This document shows, piece by piece, positions 54,414 to 63,589 of a stretch of 64,000 nucleotides of DNA. The stretch comes from an uncultured Aquitalea sp. (GTDB lineage: Bacteria > Pseudomonadota > Gammaproteobacteria > Burkholderiales > Chromobacteriaceae). Made by a program: the position numbers and the translations under genes. Location of the stretch: the NCBI RefSeq assembly GCF_945957525.1, contig NZ_CAMFLA010000002.1, forward strand, positions 186,001 to 250,000. The letters run 5' to 3'. Below the pieces are notes generated by a model. That model was not told the origin of the DNA and made no database searches. It worked only from the letters and a program-made list of their open reading frames with translations. How positions within the stretch are numbered: the first letter of the stretch is position 1; each line of letters starts with the position of its first letter.

Positions 54414-57227
54414 ATGACTGCGAAGAAAAAGCGTAGCGGCATGGAGGTGCCGGTTGGTGTATGGCGCGCGGCGCTGGATGCTGAAGGCGGCGCCGTATTG
54501 TTGCTGGATCGCCATGGCGCGGTGTGTTACGCCAGCCCTTCGGCGAGGCAGATATTGCGCTGCGACCGCCCGGAAGATTGCAGTCTTGACGATTTGCTGG
54601 CGCAGGCGGGTGTGGCGGCGAGCCTGTTGCCGGCACTCCCCGTCCTGCCGTCTGGAGATGCGTGTCGCGAGTTGTTGCTGCAGGATGCCAAGGGCAGGCC
54701 CTGTCATGTGCGCTTGCGCCGTCGGCAGTTGGAGGAAAAGGCGGATTGGTCGCTGGTGACGCTGGAAAGCGAATGGGGCAGTCTCTCCCAGATTGCGCGC
54801 GAGCAGCACGCCTTGTTTGTCAATGGGCCGATGGTGGCGTTTGCCTGCCATGCCGAGTCTCCATCACAGTTGGCCGAGGTCAGCCCTAATGTCATGCGGC
54901 TGCTGGGCCATTTCCCCGAGGATATTCTGCTCTCGCCCGACTGGTGGCGCGAACATGTTCACCCCGCAGACCGCCATGCGCTGGATGAAACAGACTGGCA
55001 GAAGGCCGCAGGTGGGTATATTTACCGGCGCTACCGCATGCTGCACGGCGCAGGCCACTGGCGTTGGGTGGAGGAGTATGCCCAGCGCGTGGATGCAGGG
55101 CGGATTCAGGGTTATTGGCTGGATATCAATGATCAGGAAGAGGGACGGGACCGGCTGAGCAAGATTGCCGCCAGCATTCCCGGCATGATTTTCCAATATC
55201 GGGCCAGCGAAGCGAAATTTGGCGAATTCTCTTATGTCAGCGAGGGCGCGCGATCGATATTCGCCTGTTCGCCGCAGCAATTGATGGAGAGCAGCAACCT
55301 GGTGTGGGACCGCCTGCATCCGGATGATCGCTACCGGGTAATCGACGAAGCGCTGATCGCCCAGCGCTACCATCTGCCGCTGATCACGGAGTTCCGCATC
55401 CGTTTTGATGATGGCCACATCATCTGGGTGGAGGGGCGCGCTACGCCGGAAACCCAGCCGGACGACTCGGTGTGTTGGTACGGCATCATCTCCGAGGTGA
55501 CCCAGCGCAAGCAGATCGAGCAGGCCTTGCGTCAGAGCGAAGAGCGGCTGGATATGGCCATCCAGGCCGCCAATATGGGCTTGTGGGACTGGAACGTGGT
55601 GCAGGGCACGCTGGAGTTCAACAAGCAGTTGCTGGACATGACGGGTGTGGATGTCGAGCAATTGCGCGCGTTTGGCCAGACTGCCTGGCAATTGCTGGTG
55701 CACCCGGAGGATGTCTCCGGTATTCGCCACTGTCTTCGCCAGTTGTTGGGAAACAAGGCGGGCGTTTACCGCATCGAATACCGGCTGCGCAATGCAAGCG
55801 GCGAGTGGATGTGGGTGCTGGACAAGGGGCAGGTGTTCGAGAAAGACGACAACGGTAATGTGGTGAGGGTGGTGGGGACGGTGCAGGACATCTCCGCGCA
55901 CAGGTTGGCCCAGCAATTGTTGAAGAACAGCGAAGCGCATTTCCGCATGCTGTTCCAGAACCACGCGGCGGTGATGCTGCTGCTGGACCCGGAAAGCGGC
56001 CTGATTCAGGATGCCAACCCATCGGCCGAGCGCTTTTATGGTTACAGTCGCGATGAGTTGGTCGGCATGCCGATGAGCCGGATAAACCAAATGACCAAGG
56101 ACAAGGTGTCCGGTCTGCTCAATGCCGCTTTGAGCCGCGCGCACAATCATTTCACCTTCACGCACAAAGTGCGGGGCGGAGAGCTGCGCACCGTGGAGGT
56201 GTATTCCTCGCCAGTGGAATCCCACGGCAAGAAAATGCTGTTTTCGATCATCCACGACATTACCGCGCGCCGTAAAGCCGAGGAGGCTTTCATGCTGCAG
56301 CAGCAGCAGTTGCTGGCCATCATCGAGAACTTTCATGGTGCGGTGGTGGTGGAAAACCAGCACGGTGATGTGGTGCTGGCCAATCGCCAATACTGTCGCA
56401 TCTTCATGCCCGGGGTGGCTCCAGAGCAGTTGAAAGGCATTCGGCGCGAGCAGTTGATAGAGCAGGTGATGCAGGTGTTCGCCGATCCGCCGGCCATTCA
56501 GTCGCGCTTGCAAGAGCTGACCTTTGCCCGCGATCCCGTGCTGGGCGACGAGGTGCTGCTGGCGGATGGCCGGGTGATGGAGCGGGACCATGTGCCCATC
56601 ATCGTTGAGCGTCAGTTGCGCGGTTTTTTGCGTGTTTATCGGGATATCACGTTGCGCAAGCGGCAAGAGCGCGAGCTGCGCGAACTGGCCACCACGGATG
56701 CGCTGACGGGCGTGGCCAATCGCCGCAGTTATATGGAGAAACTGCAGGAGGAGTTTGTCCGCTTCCAGCGCTTTGGCGATCCGGTGTCGGTGTTGATGAT
56801 GGATATCGATCACTTCAAGGCCGTCAACGATACTTGGGGACATGCCGCAGGCGACAAGGTGCTCCGGGCGTTTGCCGAAGTCAGCCGCAGCGTGATCCGG
56901 CAAGTGGATACGCTGGGTCGGGTGGGGGGCGAGGAGTTTTCGGTGGTGCTGCCGGCCTGTTCGCTGGCTAGCGCCAGCAAGTTGGCCGAAAGGGTGCGCA
57001 AAGCGGTGGCTGCCAAACGCGTCAGCAATGGCAAGGACACCTTGCGAATGAAGGTAAGCATTGGCGTCAGCTGCTTTGACGCAGCGCATCAGGGGCCGGA
57101 CGTGGCGATGGCGCTGGCCGATCAGGCCTTGTACGAGGCCAAGCTCAACGGACGCAATCAGGTGCGGGCTTTTGATGGGGGAGGCTTGCCGTTCGAGGTG
57201 CCCGCCAGGCCCCCGTCTTCAGACTGA
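54414..57227 (+). CDS. Multi-PAS diguanylate cyclase
   Basis: 937 residues with no membrane segment, so cytosolic. Several PAS/PAC modules (starting about residues 20, 150, 265, 385, 510 and 630) precede a GGDEF domain. The active site is GGEEF near residue 838, with the RxxD inhibitory site RQVD five residues before it, so c-di-GMP feedback is expected. Preceded by 308 bases without a gene, with a short TCGGCA-N4-TTGCCGA-like dyad near 54160. The ATG at 54414 is chosen over the GTG at 54399. Sensing of an internal signal through PAS is inferred. Confidence 0.94.
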   Translation: MTAKKKRSGMEVPVGVWRAALDAEGGAVLLLDRHGAVCYASPSARQILRCDRPEDCSLDDLLAQAGVAASLLPALPVLPSGDACRELLLQDAKGRPCHVRLRRRQLEEKADWSLVTLESEWGSLSQIAREQHALFVNGPMVAFACHAESPSQLAEVSPNVMRLLGHFPEDILLSPDWWREHVHPADRHALDETDWQKAAGGYIYRRYRMLHGAGHWRWVEEYAQRVDAGRIQGYWLDINDQEEGRDRLSKIAASIPGMIFQYRASEAKFGEFSYVSEGARSIFACSPQQLMESSNLVWDRLHPDDRYRVIDEALIAQRYHLPLITEFRIRFDDGHIIWVEGRATPETQPDDSVCWYGIISEVTQRKQIEQALRQSEERLDMAIQAANMGLWDWNVVQGTLEFNKQLLDMTGVDVEQLRAFGQTAWQLLVHPEDVSGIRHCLRQLLGNKAGVYRIEYRLRNASGEWMWVLDKGQVFEKDDNGNVVRVVGTVQDISAHRLAQQLLKNSEAHFRMLFQNHAAVMLLLDPESGLIQDANPSAERFYGYSRDELVGMPMSRINQMTKDKVSGLLNAALSRAHNHFTFTHKVRGGELRTVEVYSSPVESHGKKMLFSIIHDITARRKAEEAFMLQQQQLLAIIENFHGAVVVENQHGDVVLANRQYCRIFMPGVAPEQLKGIRREQLIEQVMQVFADPPAIQSRLQELTFARDPVLGDEVLLADGRVMERDHVPIIVERQLRGFLRVYRDITLRKRQERELRELATTDALTGVANRRSYMEKLQEEFVRFQRFGDPVSVLMMDIDHFKAVNDTWGHAAGDKVLRAFAEVSRSVIRQVDTLGRVGGEEFSVVLPACSLASASKLAERVRKAVAAKRVSNGKDTLRMKVSIGVSCFDAAHQGPDVAMALADQALYEAKLNGRNQVRAFDGGGLPFEVPARPPSSD

Positions 57228-58418
57228 GGGCGCGGCAATGCCGCTTTTTTTCAGCGCGCGCATGGCCTGGTCGATGCCTTCCAGCGTCAGCGGATACATG
57301 CGGTTTTCCATCAGCTGGCGCAGCATGCGCAGCGAGGGGGTGTAGTCCCAGGCTTGCTCAGCCACCGGGTTGAGCCAGGCGGCATGGCGGAAGTGTTCCA
57401 GCAGTCGGCGCAGCCAGGTTTCGCCCGGTTCGGGGTTCATGTGCTCCACGCTGCCGCCGGGGTAGGTGATTTCGTAGGGGCTCATGGTGGCGTCGCCCAC
57501 CAGAATCAGCTTGTAGTCGGCGCCGAAGGTGTGGATGAGGTCCCAGGTGGACAGGCTGCTGCTTTGCCGGCGGTGATTATCCTTCCACACGGTTTCGTAC
57601 ACGCAGTTGTGGAAGTAGTAATACTCCAGGTGCTTGAACTCGGTTTTGACGGCGGAGAAGAGCTCTTCCACCACCTTGATGTGGTCGTCCATCGAGCCGC
57701 CCACGTCAAACAGCACCAGCACTTTTACCGCATTGTGCAATTCGCGGGTCATGCGCAAATCCAGCATGCCGGCATTGCGCGCGGTGGCGGCGATGGTGGC
57801 GTCCAGATCCAGCACATCTTCCGCGCCGTCGCGGGCGAACTCACGCAGTCGGCGCAAGGCCACCTTAATGTTGCGGGTGCCAAGCTCCACCGAGTCGTCA
57901 AAATTGCGGAACTCCCGCTTGTCCCACACTTTCACCGCGCGGCGATGGCGGGATTCGTTCTGGCCGATGCGGATGCCGGCCGGATTGTAGCCGTAGGCAC
58001 CGAAAGGGCTGGTGCCGCCGGTGCCTATCCATTTGTTGCCGCCCTGATGGCGTTCGTGCTGCTCGGCGAGGCGTTCGCGCAGGGTGTCCATCAGCTTGTC
58101 CCAGCCCATGGCTTCCAGCTGTCGCTTTTCCTCCTCGCTGAGAAACTTCTCTACCTGCTTGCGCAGCCAGTCTTCCGGAATTTCAGTTTGCAGATCGTCC
58201 AGCGTCAGGGACTTGCCCTGAAAGTGGTGGCCGAACACCTGATCAAAACGATCGTAGTATTTTTCGTCTTTGACGAGGGTGGTGCGCGCCAGATAGTAGA
58301 ACGCATCCAGGCTGCCGAAGGCCACGTGCTGACGCAGGGCCTCCAGCAAGGTGAGGAATTCTTTCAGCGTGACGGGCAGGCGCGCATCGCGCAGGGCGTA
58401 GAAGAAGTCGATCAGCAT
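57219..58418 (-). CDS. VWA-domain protein (CoxE/MoxR-partner-like)
   Basis: 399 residues, cytoplasmic. The N-terminal half is helical and charged; the C-terminal VWA domain has the MIDAS-like DVGGSMDDHI (about residue 238) and later DATMSPYEI. Such proteins bind MoxR-family ATPases to form insertion chaperones. The MoxR gene at 15847-16698 is 40 kb away, and nothing else links them. Its end overlaps the PAS-GGDEF gene by nine bases on the opposite strand. Confidence 0.88.
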   Translation of the reverse strand: MLIDFFYALRDARLPVTLKEFLTLLEALRQHVAFGSLDAFYYLARTTLVKDEKYYDRFDQVFGHHFQGKSLTLDDLQTEIPEDWLRKQVEKFLSEEEKRQLEAMGWDKLMDTLRERLAEQHERHQGGNKWIGTGGTSPFGAYGYNPAGIRIGQNESRHRRAVKVWDKREFRNFDDSVELGTRNIKVALRRLREFARDGAEDVLDLDATIAATARNAGMLDLRMTRELHNAVKVLVLFDVGGSMDDHIKVVEELFSAVKTEFKHLEYYYFHNCVYETVWKDNHRRQSSSLSTWDLIHTFGADYKLILVGDATMSPYEITYPGGSVEHMNPEPGETWLRRLLEHFRHAAWLNPVAEQAWDYTPSLRMLRQLMENRMYPLTLEGIDQAMRALKKSGIAAPSV

Positions 58419-58466
58419 GGGAATTCTATGAGTGATGACACGGAAAAAGCTTGGTGCTATGCTGGC

Positions 58467-58486
58467 TTTAGAGTCGTGGCTCTAAA
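58467..58486. promoter_or_regulatory. Inverted repeat TTTAGAG-N6-CTCTAAA before the aldehyde dehydrogenase operon
   Basis: Perfect seven-base arms separated by six bases, 42 bases before the calB ATG. It fits an operator of a TetR- or MarR-like regulator, which is not in the window. Confidence 0.5.
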
Positions 58487-58528
58487 CGACCGTTCGGGTT
58501 AATCCAACACCATCACGAGGATAGCACA

Positions 58529-59959
58529 ATGGATGCTTTCAAAACGGCAACAGGGGAAGAGACTGTCATGCAAGACGCCTTTCTGCGTTTGCGTGCGGCA
58601 GCGCGAAAACAGGCTTTCCCCGAGTTGGCCGAACGGCGGCGCTGGCTGACGGCGCTGGAGCGGCTGATCAAGGATAACCGCCAGCCGCTGATTGCGGCGG
58701 TGAGTGCGGATTTCGGTCACCGCAGCGATGTGGAAACCCGTCTGGGCGAGCTGTTTCCCTCGCTGGAGGGCATCCGTCACGCCCAGCGCCATCTGGCGCG
58801 CTGGATGCGCCCGCAGCGGCGCAAGGCGTCCATCTGGTTCATGCCGGCGCGCAATCGCGTCATCCCGCAGCCGCTGGGTGTGGTGGGGGTGATCGTACCG
58901 TGGAACTATCCCTTGTTTCTCGCCTTCGGCCCGCTGGTGGCCGCGCTGGCGGCCGGCAATCGGGTGATGGTGAAGATGTCGGAACTGACGCCCGCCACTG
59001 GCGAGCTGCTGCGCGAGTTATGCGGGCGCTATTTTGGCCCGGATCTGGTAACCGTGGTGAACGGGGGCCCCGAGCTGGCGCAGGCGTTTACTCGCTTGCC
59101 GTTTGACCATCTGCTGTTTACCGGCTCCACCGCCATCGGCAAACATGTGATGCGCGCCGCGGCGGACAATCTCACGCCAGTGACGCTGGAGCTGGGCGGC
59201 AAGTCGCCCACGCTGGTGGCACCGGGCGCCGATGTCAGCCTGGCGGCGGAAAGCATCGTGGCCGGCAAGATGTTCAATGCCGGGCAAACCTGTGTGGCGC
59301 CGGATTATGTGCTGGTGCAGGAAAAGGAGCGCGATCGCTTGGTCGCCGCGCTGGAAGGCGCGGCCAGCAAAGCCCACCCGCAACTGCGCGACAGCAGCGC
59401 CTACAGCAACATCATCAATCAGCGTCATTATCAACGCCTGCAGGGCTGGCTGGACGAGGCGCGCGCCGCCGGCGCAGCAGTACGGCAGATCAATCCCGCC
59501 GGCGAGGCGCTGGACGGCGTGCGCAAGCTGCCGCTGACGCTGGTGCTGGATTGCCCGGACGAAGTCAGGCTGATGCAGGAAGAAATCTTCGGCCCCATCC
59601 TGCCGGTGGTGAGCTACCGCACGTTTGCCGAAGCGCTGGACTACATCAACAACCGTCCCCGTCCCTTGGCGCTGTATCTGTTCGATACCGATGAAAAGCG
59701 CATCGAGCAAACCCTGCGCGACACCATCTCCGGCGGCGTGGCCATCAACGACACCCTGCTGCAAGTGGCGCAGGACGACATGCCGTTCGGCGGGGTGGGC
59801 CCGTCCGGCATGGGCCACTACCACGGCCCGGAGGGCTTCCTCACTTTCTCCAAACTCAAGCCGGTATTCGAGCAAAGCCGCCTTTCCGGCGCGCCGATGA
59901 CGCGCGCGCCCTATGGGCGCCGCATCGAATGGCTGCTGAAACTGATGATGGGGCGCTGA
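58529..59959 (+). CDS. calB: Coniferyl/aromatic aldehyde dehydrogenase
   Basis: 476-residue NAD(P)-dependent aldehyde dehydrogenase. Active-site Cys255 in NAGQTCVAPD and Glu221 in LELGGKSPT; NAD fold elements VPWNYPLFLAFG and FTGSTAIGKHV. CalB-like because of GQTCVAPDYVL and the overall sequence. Likely oxidises an aldehyde produced by the GMC oxidoreductase encoded downstream. GAGGATAG precedes the ATG. First gene of a three-gene operon; the next ATG lies one base after the stop. Confidence 0.85.
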   Translation: MDAFKTATGEETVMQDAFLRLRAAARKQAFPELAERRRWLTALERLIKDNRQPLIAAVSADFGHRSDVETRLGELFPSLEGIRHAQRHLARWMRPQRRKASIWFMPARNRVIPQPLGVVGVIVPWNYPLFLAFGPLVAALAAGNRVMVKMSELTPATGELLRELCGRYFGPDLVTVVNGGPELAQAFTRLPFDHLLFTGSTAIGKHVMRAAADNLTPVTLELGGKSPTLVAPGADVSLAAESIVAGKMFNAGQTCVAPDYVLVQEKERDRLVAALEGAASKAHPQLRDSSAYSNIINQRHYQRLQGWLDEARAAGAAVRQINPAGEALDGVRKLPLTLVLDCPDEVRLMQEEIFGPILPVVSYRTFAEALDYINNRPRPLALYLFDTDEKRIEQTLRDTISGGVAINDTLLQVAQDDMPFGGVGPSGMGHYHGPEGFLTFSKLKPVFEQSRLSGAPMTRAPYGRRIEWLLKLMMGR

Positions 59960-59960
59960 G

Positions 59961-60476
59961 ATGCTGAGCCGTCGACAACTGCTCAAAACCGGCATGGCCG
60001 GTAGCGTGGTGCTGTTGGCCGCCGGTTGGCTGGCCACGCCGCGAGAAGACGCGGCGCCTGAGGGCGTGCCTGCGTTCAAGGCTTTGCAAGAACGCGACGC
60101 GGTAGTACTGCGCGCCATCATTCCGGTGATGCTGGGTTTGCCGCAGGTGCCGGTGGACGAGGTGCTGAAAGGGGTGGATGCGTCGGTGGCGGCTTTGCCG
60201 CCGCCGGTGCGCGATGAATTGCGCCAGTTGTTTGATCTGCTCGACAACCGCTGGGCGCGGCGTTGGCTGGCAGGCGTGCGCGAGCCCTGGGCCGAAGCGT
60301 CGCCGGCAGCGCTGGCGCGGTTTCTCGCCAACTGGCGCGATAGCGCCTTTCCTTTGTTGCGCAGCGCTTACCAGGCCCTGCATGCTTTGATCAATGCCGG
60401 CTGGTACGGCAATGCCGCCAGCTGGAGCGCCATCGGCTATGCCCAGCCGGCGCAAGTAATGGGCTTGCTGCCATGA
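59961..60476 (+). CDS. Tat-signal small subunit of a GMC oxidoreductase (gluconate 2-dehydrogenase subunit 3-like)
   Basis: 171 residues. The N-terminus is a twin-arginine signal: SRRQLLKTGMAG followed by VVLLAAGWLA. A helical mature part (DAVVLRAIIPVMLG near residue 46) fits the subunit 3 of flavin-dependent dehydrogenases. By analogy it carries the cofactor-loaded, signal-less GMC partner through the Tat system. It overlaps the GMC gene by four bases (ATGA). Confidence 0.75.
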   Translation: MLSRRQLLKTGMAGSVVLLAAGWLATPREDAAPEGVPAFKALQERDAVVLRAIIPVMLGLPQVPVDEVLKGVDASVAALPPPVRDELRQLFDLLDNRWARRWLAGVREPWAEASPAALARFLANWRDSAFPLLRSAYQALHALINAGWYGNAASWSAIGYAQPAQVMGLLP

Positions 60477-62086
60477 CAGAACGCATGACTCTCCCTGATC
60501 CGGTGGCCGCTGGCGTGGCTGGCGGCTGGCGCGTCACTGACGGCGCGGTGGCGCGTGAGGATATCAAGCTCAGCGTGGATGTGCTGATTGTCGGCACCGG
60601 CGCGGGCGGCGGCATGGCGGCGGAGACGCTGGCCAAGGCCGGGCTGGACGTGCTGATGGTGGAGGAAGGTGCACTCCGGAGCTCGAAGGACTTTCGCTTG
60701 CTGGAAGCCAAAGCCTATCCGGAACTGTATCAGGAGGCGGCCAGCCGCAAGACGGCGGACAAGGCCATCGGCATCTTGCAGGGGCGCACGGTGGGCGGCA
60801 GCACCACGGTCAACTGGACCAGCTCTTTTCGCACTCCGGCGGACACCTTGGGCTGGTGGCATCAGCGCCTCGGCCTTGCCGATACCACCGAAGCCGGCAT
60901 GGCGCCCTGGTTCGAGATGGCCGAAACCCGCCTGGGCGTCAGCGACTGGCTTACCGACCCCAACCCCAACAACAGCGTGCTGGAGCGAGGCTGCAAGGCG
61001 CTGGGCCTCAAACATGGCCGCATCCGCCGTAATGTGAAAGGCTGCTGGAACCTGGGGTATTGCGGCATGGGCTGCGCCACCAACGCCAAGCAGTCCATGC
61101 TGGTGACCACCATTCCCGGCGCGCTGGAGCATCGCGCCAGCCTGATCACCCGCGCGCGCATCGACCGGCTGGTCCGGTCCGCCGACGGCAAGCGGGTGGA
61201 GCGGGCGGAGGGCAGCCTGTTGGCCGAAGACGGCATGACGCCCACCGGCCGAAAACTGATCATCACGGCGCGGCAGGTGGTGCTGGCGGCGGGGGCCATC
61301 GGCACGCCGGCCATCTTGCTGCGCAGCGGTATCGGCGATGCCGGCAGTCATACCGGCAAACGCACTTTCCTGCACCCGGTGGCACTGTCCGGCGCGGTGA
61401 TGCCGGAGCGCATTGAACCCTACAATGGCGCGCCGCAGACGGTGTATTCCGATCACTTCATGCACACTCAGCCGCTGGATGGACCGCTGGGCTACAAACT
61501 GGAAGCGCCGCCGGTGCATCCTTTGCTGATGTCGGTGACGCTGACCGGCATCGGCGCTGCCCAGCAAGACTTGATGCGGCAACTGCCGCACTTGCAGGTA
61601 ACGCTGGCCCTGCTGCGCGACGGGTTTCACCCGGACAGCCAGGGCGGCGAGGTCAAGCTGCGCGGCGATGGATCGCCGGTGCTGGATTACCCGCTGAACG
61701 ACCCGGTCTGGGACGGCGTGCGTCGCAGCTGGCTTACCATGGCCGAGCTGCAGTTTGCCGCCGGCGCTGCTTCCGTGCTGACCGTGCATGAGCAAGCCGG
61801 CTTGACCAGAAGCTGGCGCGAGGCGCGCGAGGTCATCGCCGGCTTACCCTTGAAGCCCTTGCTGGCGCGGGTGGTGTCCGCCCATGTGATGGGTGGCGCG
61901 GCCATGAGCGCCCGGCCCGAGGACGGGGTGGTGGACGAATACGGCCGGCATTGGCAGGTGGGTAATCTCAGCGTGATGGATGGTTCCGTGTTTCCCACCA
62001 GCATTGGCGCAAACCCGCAGCTGTCGGTATATGCCTTCGCCTTGCGCTCAGCGCACAAGTTGGCCGAAACGCTGCAACGAGGGTGA
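60473..62086 (+). CDS. GMC-family FAD oxidoreductase
   Basis: 537 residues. The FAD motif is VGTGAGGGMAAETLAKAG near residues 41-58, a second GRTVGGSTTVNW, GCATNAKQSM, AGAIGTPAILLRSG, and the C-terminal His of SAHVMGGAAMS. Alcohol or sugar substrate; with the Tat-signal small subunit it likely works in the periplasm, although the aldehyde dehydrogenase of the same operon is cytoplasmic. A cytochrome subunit is absent. Followed by a strong terminator. Confidence 0.87.
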   Translation: MTERMTLPDPVAAGVAGGWRVTDGAVAREDIKLSVDVLIVGTGAGGGMAAETLAKAGLDVLMVEEGALRSSKDFRLLEAKAYPELYQEAASRKTADKAIGILQGRTVGGSTTVNWTSSFRTPADTLGWWHQRLGLADTTEAGMAPWFEMAETRLGVSDWLTDPNPNNSVLERGCKALGLKHGRIRRNVKGCWNLGYCGMGCATNAKQSMLVTTIPGALEHRASLITRARIDRLVRSADGKRVERAEGSLLAEDGMTPTGRKLIITARQVVLAAGAIGTPAILLRSGIGDAGSHTGKRTFLHPVALSGAVMPERIEPYNGAPQTVYSDHFMHTQPLDGPLGYKLEAPPVHPLLMSVTLTGIGAAQQDLMRQLPHLQVTLALLRDGFHPDSQGGEVKLRGDGSPVLDYPLNDPVWDGVRRSWLTMAELQFAAGAASVLTVHEQAGLTRSWREAREVIAGLPLKPLLARVVSAHVMGGAAMSARPEDGVVDEYGRHWQVGNLSVMDGSVFPTSIGANPQLSVYAFALRSAHKLAETLQRG

Positions 62087-62128
62087 ATACGCCGGGCAGG
62101 CCAAATTGTTTTGTTTGAGTATTTGCAC

Positions 62129-62155
62129 CAAAAAGCCGGCAAAGCCGGCTTTTTT
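62129..62155 (+). terminator. Rho-independent terminator of the GMC operon
   Basis: Stem GCCGGC/GCCGGC with an AAA loop, A4 before and T6 after. Confidence 0.92.
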
Positions 62156-62239
62156 CATGGCGATGTCTGCAAAAATGCGCAAGTAAATGACATTTCTCAA
62201 CGGGAGTTCGCTGGCTGGCGTTAGAATGGGCCTGTATTG

Positions 62240-62255
62240 ATGAATGGTGATTCAT
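62240..62255. promoter_or_regulatory. Palindrome ATGAAT-GGTG-ATTCAT before the TolC gene
   Basis: Inverted repeat ending eight bases before the ATG, downstream of a possible -10 TAGAAT (62222-62227). The site would block transcription or translation initiation when bound, as TetR-type repressors of efflux operons do. Confidence 0.5.
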
Positions 62256-62262
62256 TACTGCT

Positions 62263-63588
62263 ATGGCATTTTTCCGTTTGAATAAAGCCGTATTTGGCGT
62301 GCTGCTGGCGTTAACGGGGCAGGCGCAGGCGGCGGAAACGCTGGAGCAAGCCTGGCAAGCGGCAGTGCAAGCCAGCAATGCCCTGCGCGCGGAAGCCCGG
62401 CGCGTGGGCGCTGCCGGCGAGCAGGTCAAGGCGGCGGAAGCCGCTGCCGGGCCGACGCTGAAGCTGGAGGGCAGCTGGACGCAGCTGGACAGCACCCCGC
62501 AAGCGCGCATTGATCTGACGCCGATGACGCAGGGGCTGGGCCCCTTGGCCGCGCGTCTGCCGTCTAGCGTGGACGCGCCGCTGTCCAGCAATCATCTGGG
62601 CGTAGCCGACGCCAGGCTCAGTCTGCCGCTGTATACCAGTGGTCGCCTGCAAGCGCTGCGCGACGCGGCGCTGTCCTCCGAAGACGCTGCGCGGCAAGGC
62701 TTGACGCAGGCGGAGCAGGAGCTGCGTTTGCAAGTGGCGGAGGCCTATTTCAATGTGCTGCGCGCCGGCCATGCTCACGACGTGGCGCGCCAGTATCTGG
62801 CCAGCCTGGAAAGCTATCAGCGGGATGTCGGTAATTTCTTCCGCAAGGGGGTGGTGGCGCGCGGCGATCTGCTGGGTGCGGAAGTGGCCGTGGCGGACGC
62901 TAGGCAAAAGCAGATTGTAGCCGCCCAGGCCAAGGCGCTGAGCCGCGCTGCTTATAACCGTCTGCTAGGGCGGGCATTCACACAAGAAGTGGCGTTGGCC
63001 GAGGTGGATTGGCCGCGCGAGACGCGCCCGCGCGCGCAATTGGCCGCCATGGCGGATCGGCAACGGCCCGAGCTGGCGGCGCTGGCCCGTTGGCGCGACG
63101 CGCTGGAAGCCAATGCCCGCAGCGTCAAAGCCGAGGGTGGGCCGCAGGTGGGCGCCTATGCCGCCTACAGTTATGCGGACAATCCCTATCTGGTGAACAA
63201 GGGTTATGGCTCGCTGGGCCTGGGCGTGAGCTGGACGCTGTTTGACAGCGGCCTGATCCGCGCGCGCGCCGCCGGCGTCAGCGAGCAGGCGCAGGCTATG
63301 GCGGATCAGCTTCAGGAAGCCAAAAGCCTGGTGGCGCTGGATGTGGAGCGCGCCGCCAGCGCCGAGCTGGAGTCCGCCGAGCGGGTGACGGTAGCGCAAA
63401 GCGCGCTCAAATCCGCCGACGAATACCTGGCCATACAGCGAGACCGCTACCGCAACGGTCTCGCCAATCAGACCGAAGTGCTGGCGGCCGAGGCGCGCCG
63501 CGCCGACAGTCAGCGCAATCTCTACAACGCCCGTTACGACCACGCGTTAGCCGTGGTGCGGCTGAAACGGGCCACGGGTGAGCTTTGA
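62263..63588 (+). CDS. TolC-family outer-membrane efflux protein
   Basis: 441 residues. Signal peptide with cleavage expected around residue 23 (FGVLLALTGQAQAAE), then the two coiled-coil/barrel halves typical of TolC: LEQAWQAAVQASNALRAEARRVGAAGEQV near the start and QLQEAKSLVALDVERAASAELESAERVTVAQSALKSADEYLAIQRDRYRNGL near the end. Forms the outer-membrane exit duct of an efflux pump. The HlyD gene starts two bases after its stop. Confidence 0.9.
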   Translation: MAFFRLNKAVFGVLLALTGQAQAAETLEQAWQAAVQASNALRAEARRVGAAGEQVKAAEAAAGPTLKLEGSWTQLDSTPQARIDLTPMTQGLGPLAARLPSSVDAPLSSNHLGVADARLSLPLYTSGRLQALRDAALSSEDAARQGLTQAEQELRLQVAEAYFNVLRAGHAHDVARQYLASLESYQRDVGNFFRKGVVARGDLLGAEVAVADARQKQIVAAQAKALSRAAYNRLLGRAFTQEVALAEVDWPRETRPRAQLAAMADRQRPELAALARWRDALEANARSVKAEGGPQVGAYAAYSYADNPYLVNKGYGSLGLGVSWTLFDSGLIRARAAGVSEQAQAMADQLQEAKSLVALDVERAASAELESAERVTVAQSALKSADEYLAIQRDRYRNGLANQTEVLAAEARRADSQRNLYNARYDHALAVVRLKRATGEL

Positions 63589-63589
63589 C

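Noticed and set aside
54864-57089. 741-codon minus-strand ORF opposite the PAS-GGDEF gene
   Set aside because: Shadow of a confidently identified GGDEF protein; same reason as above.
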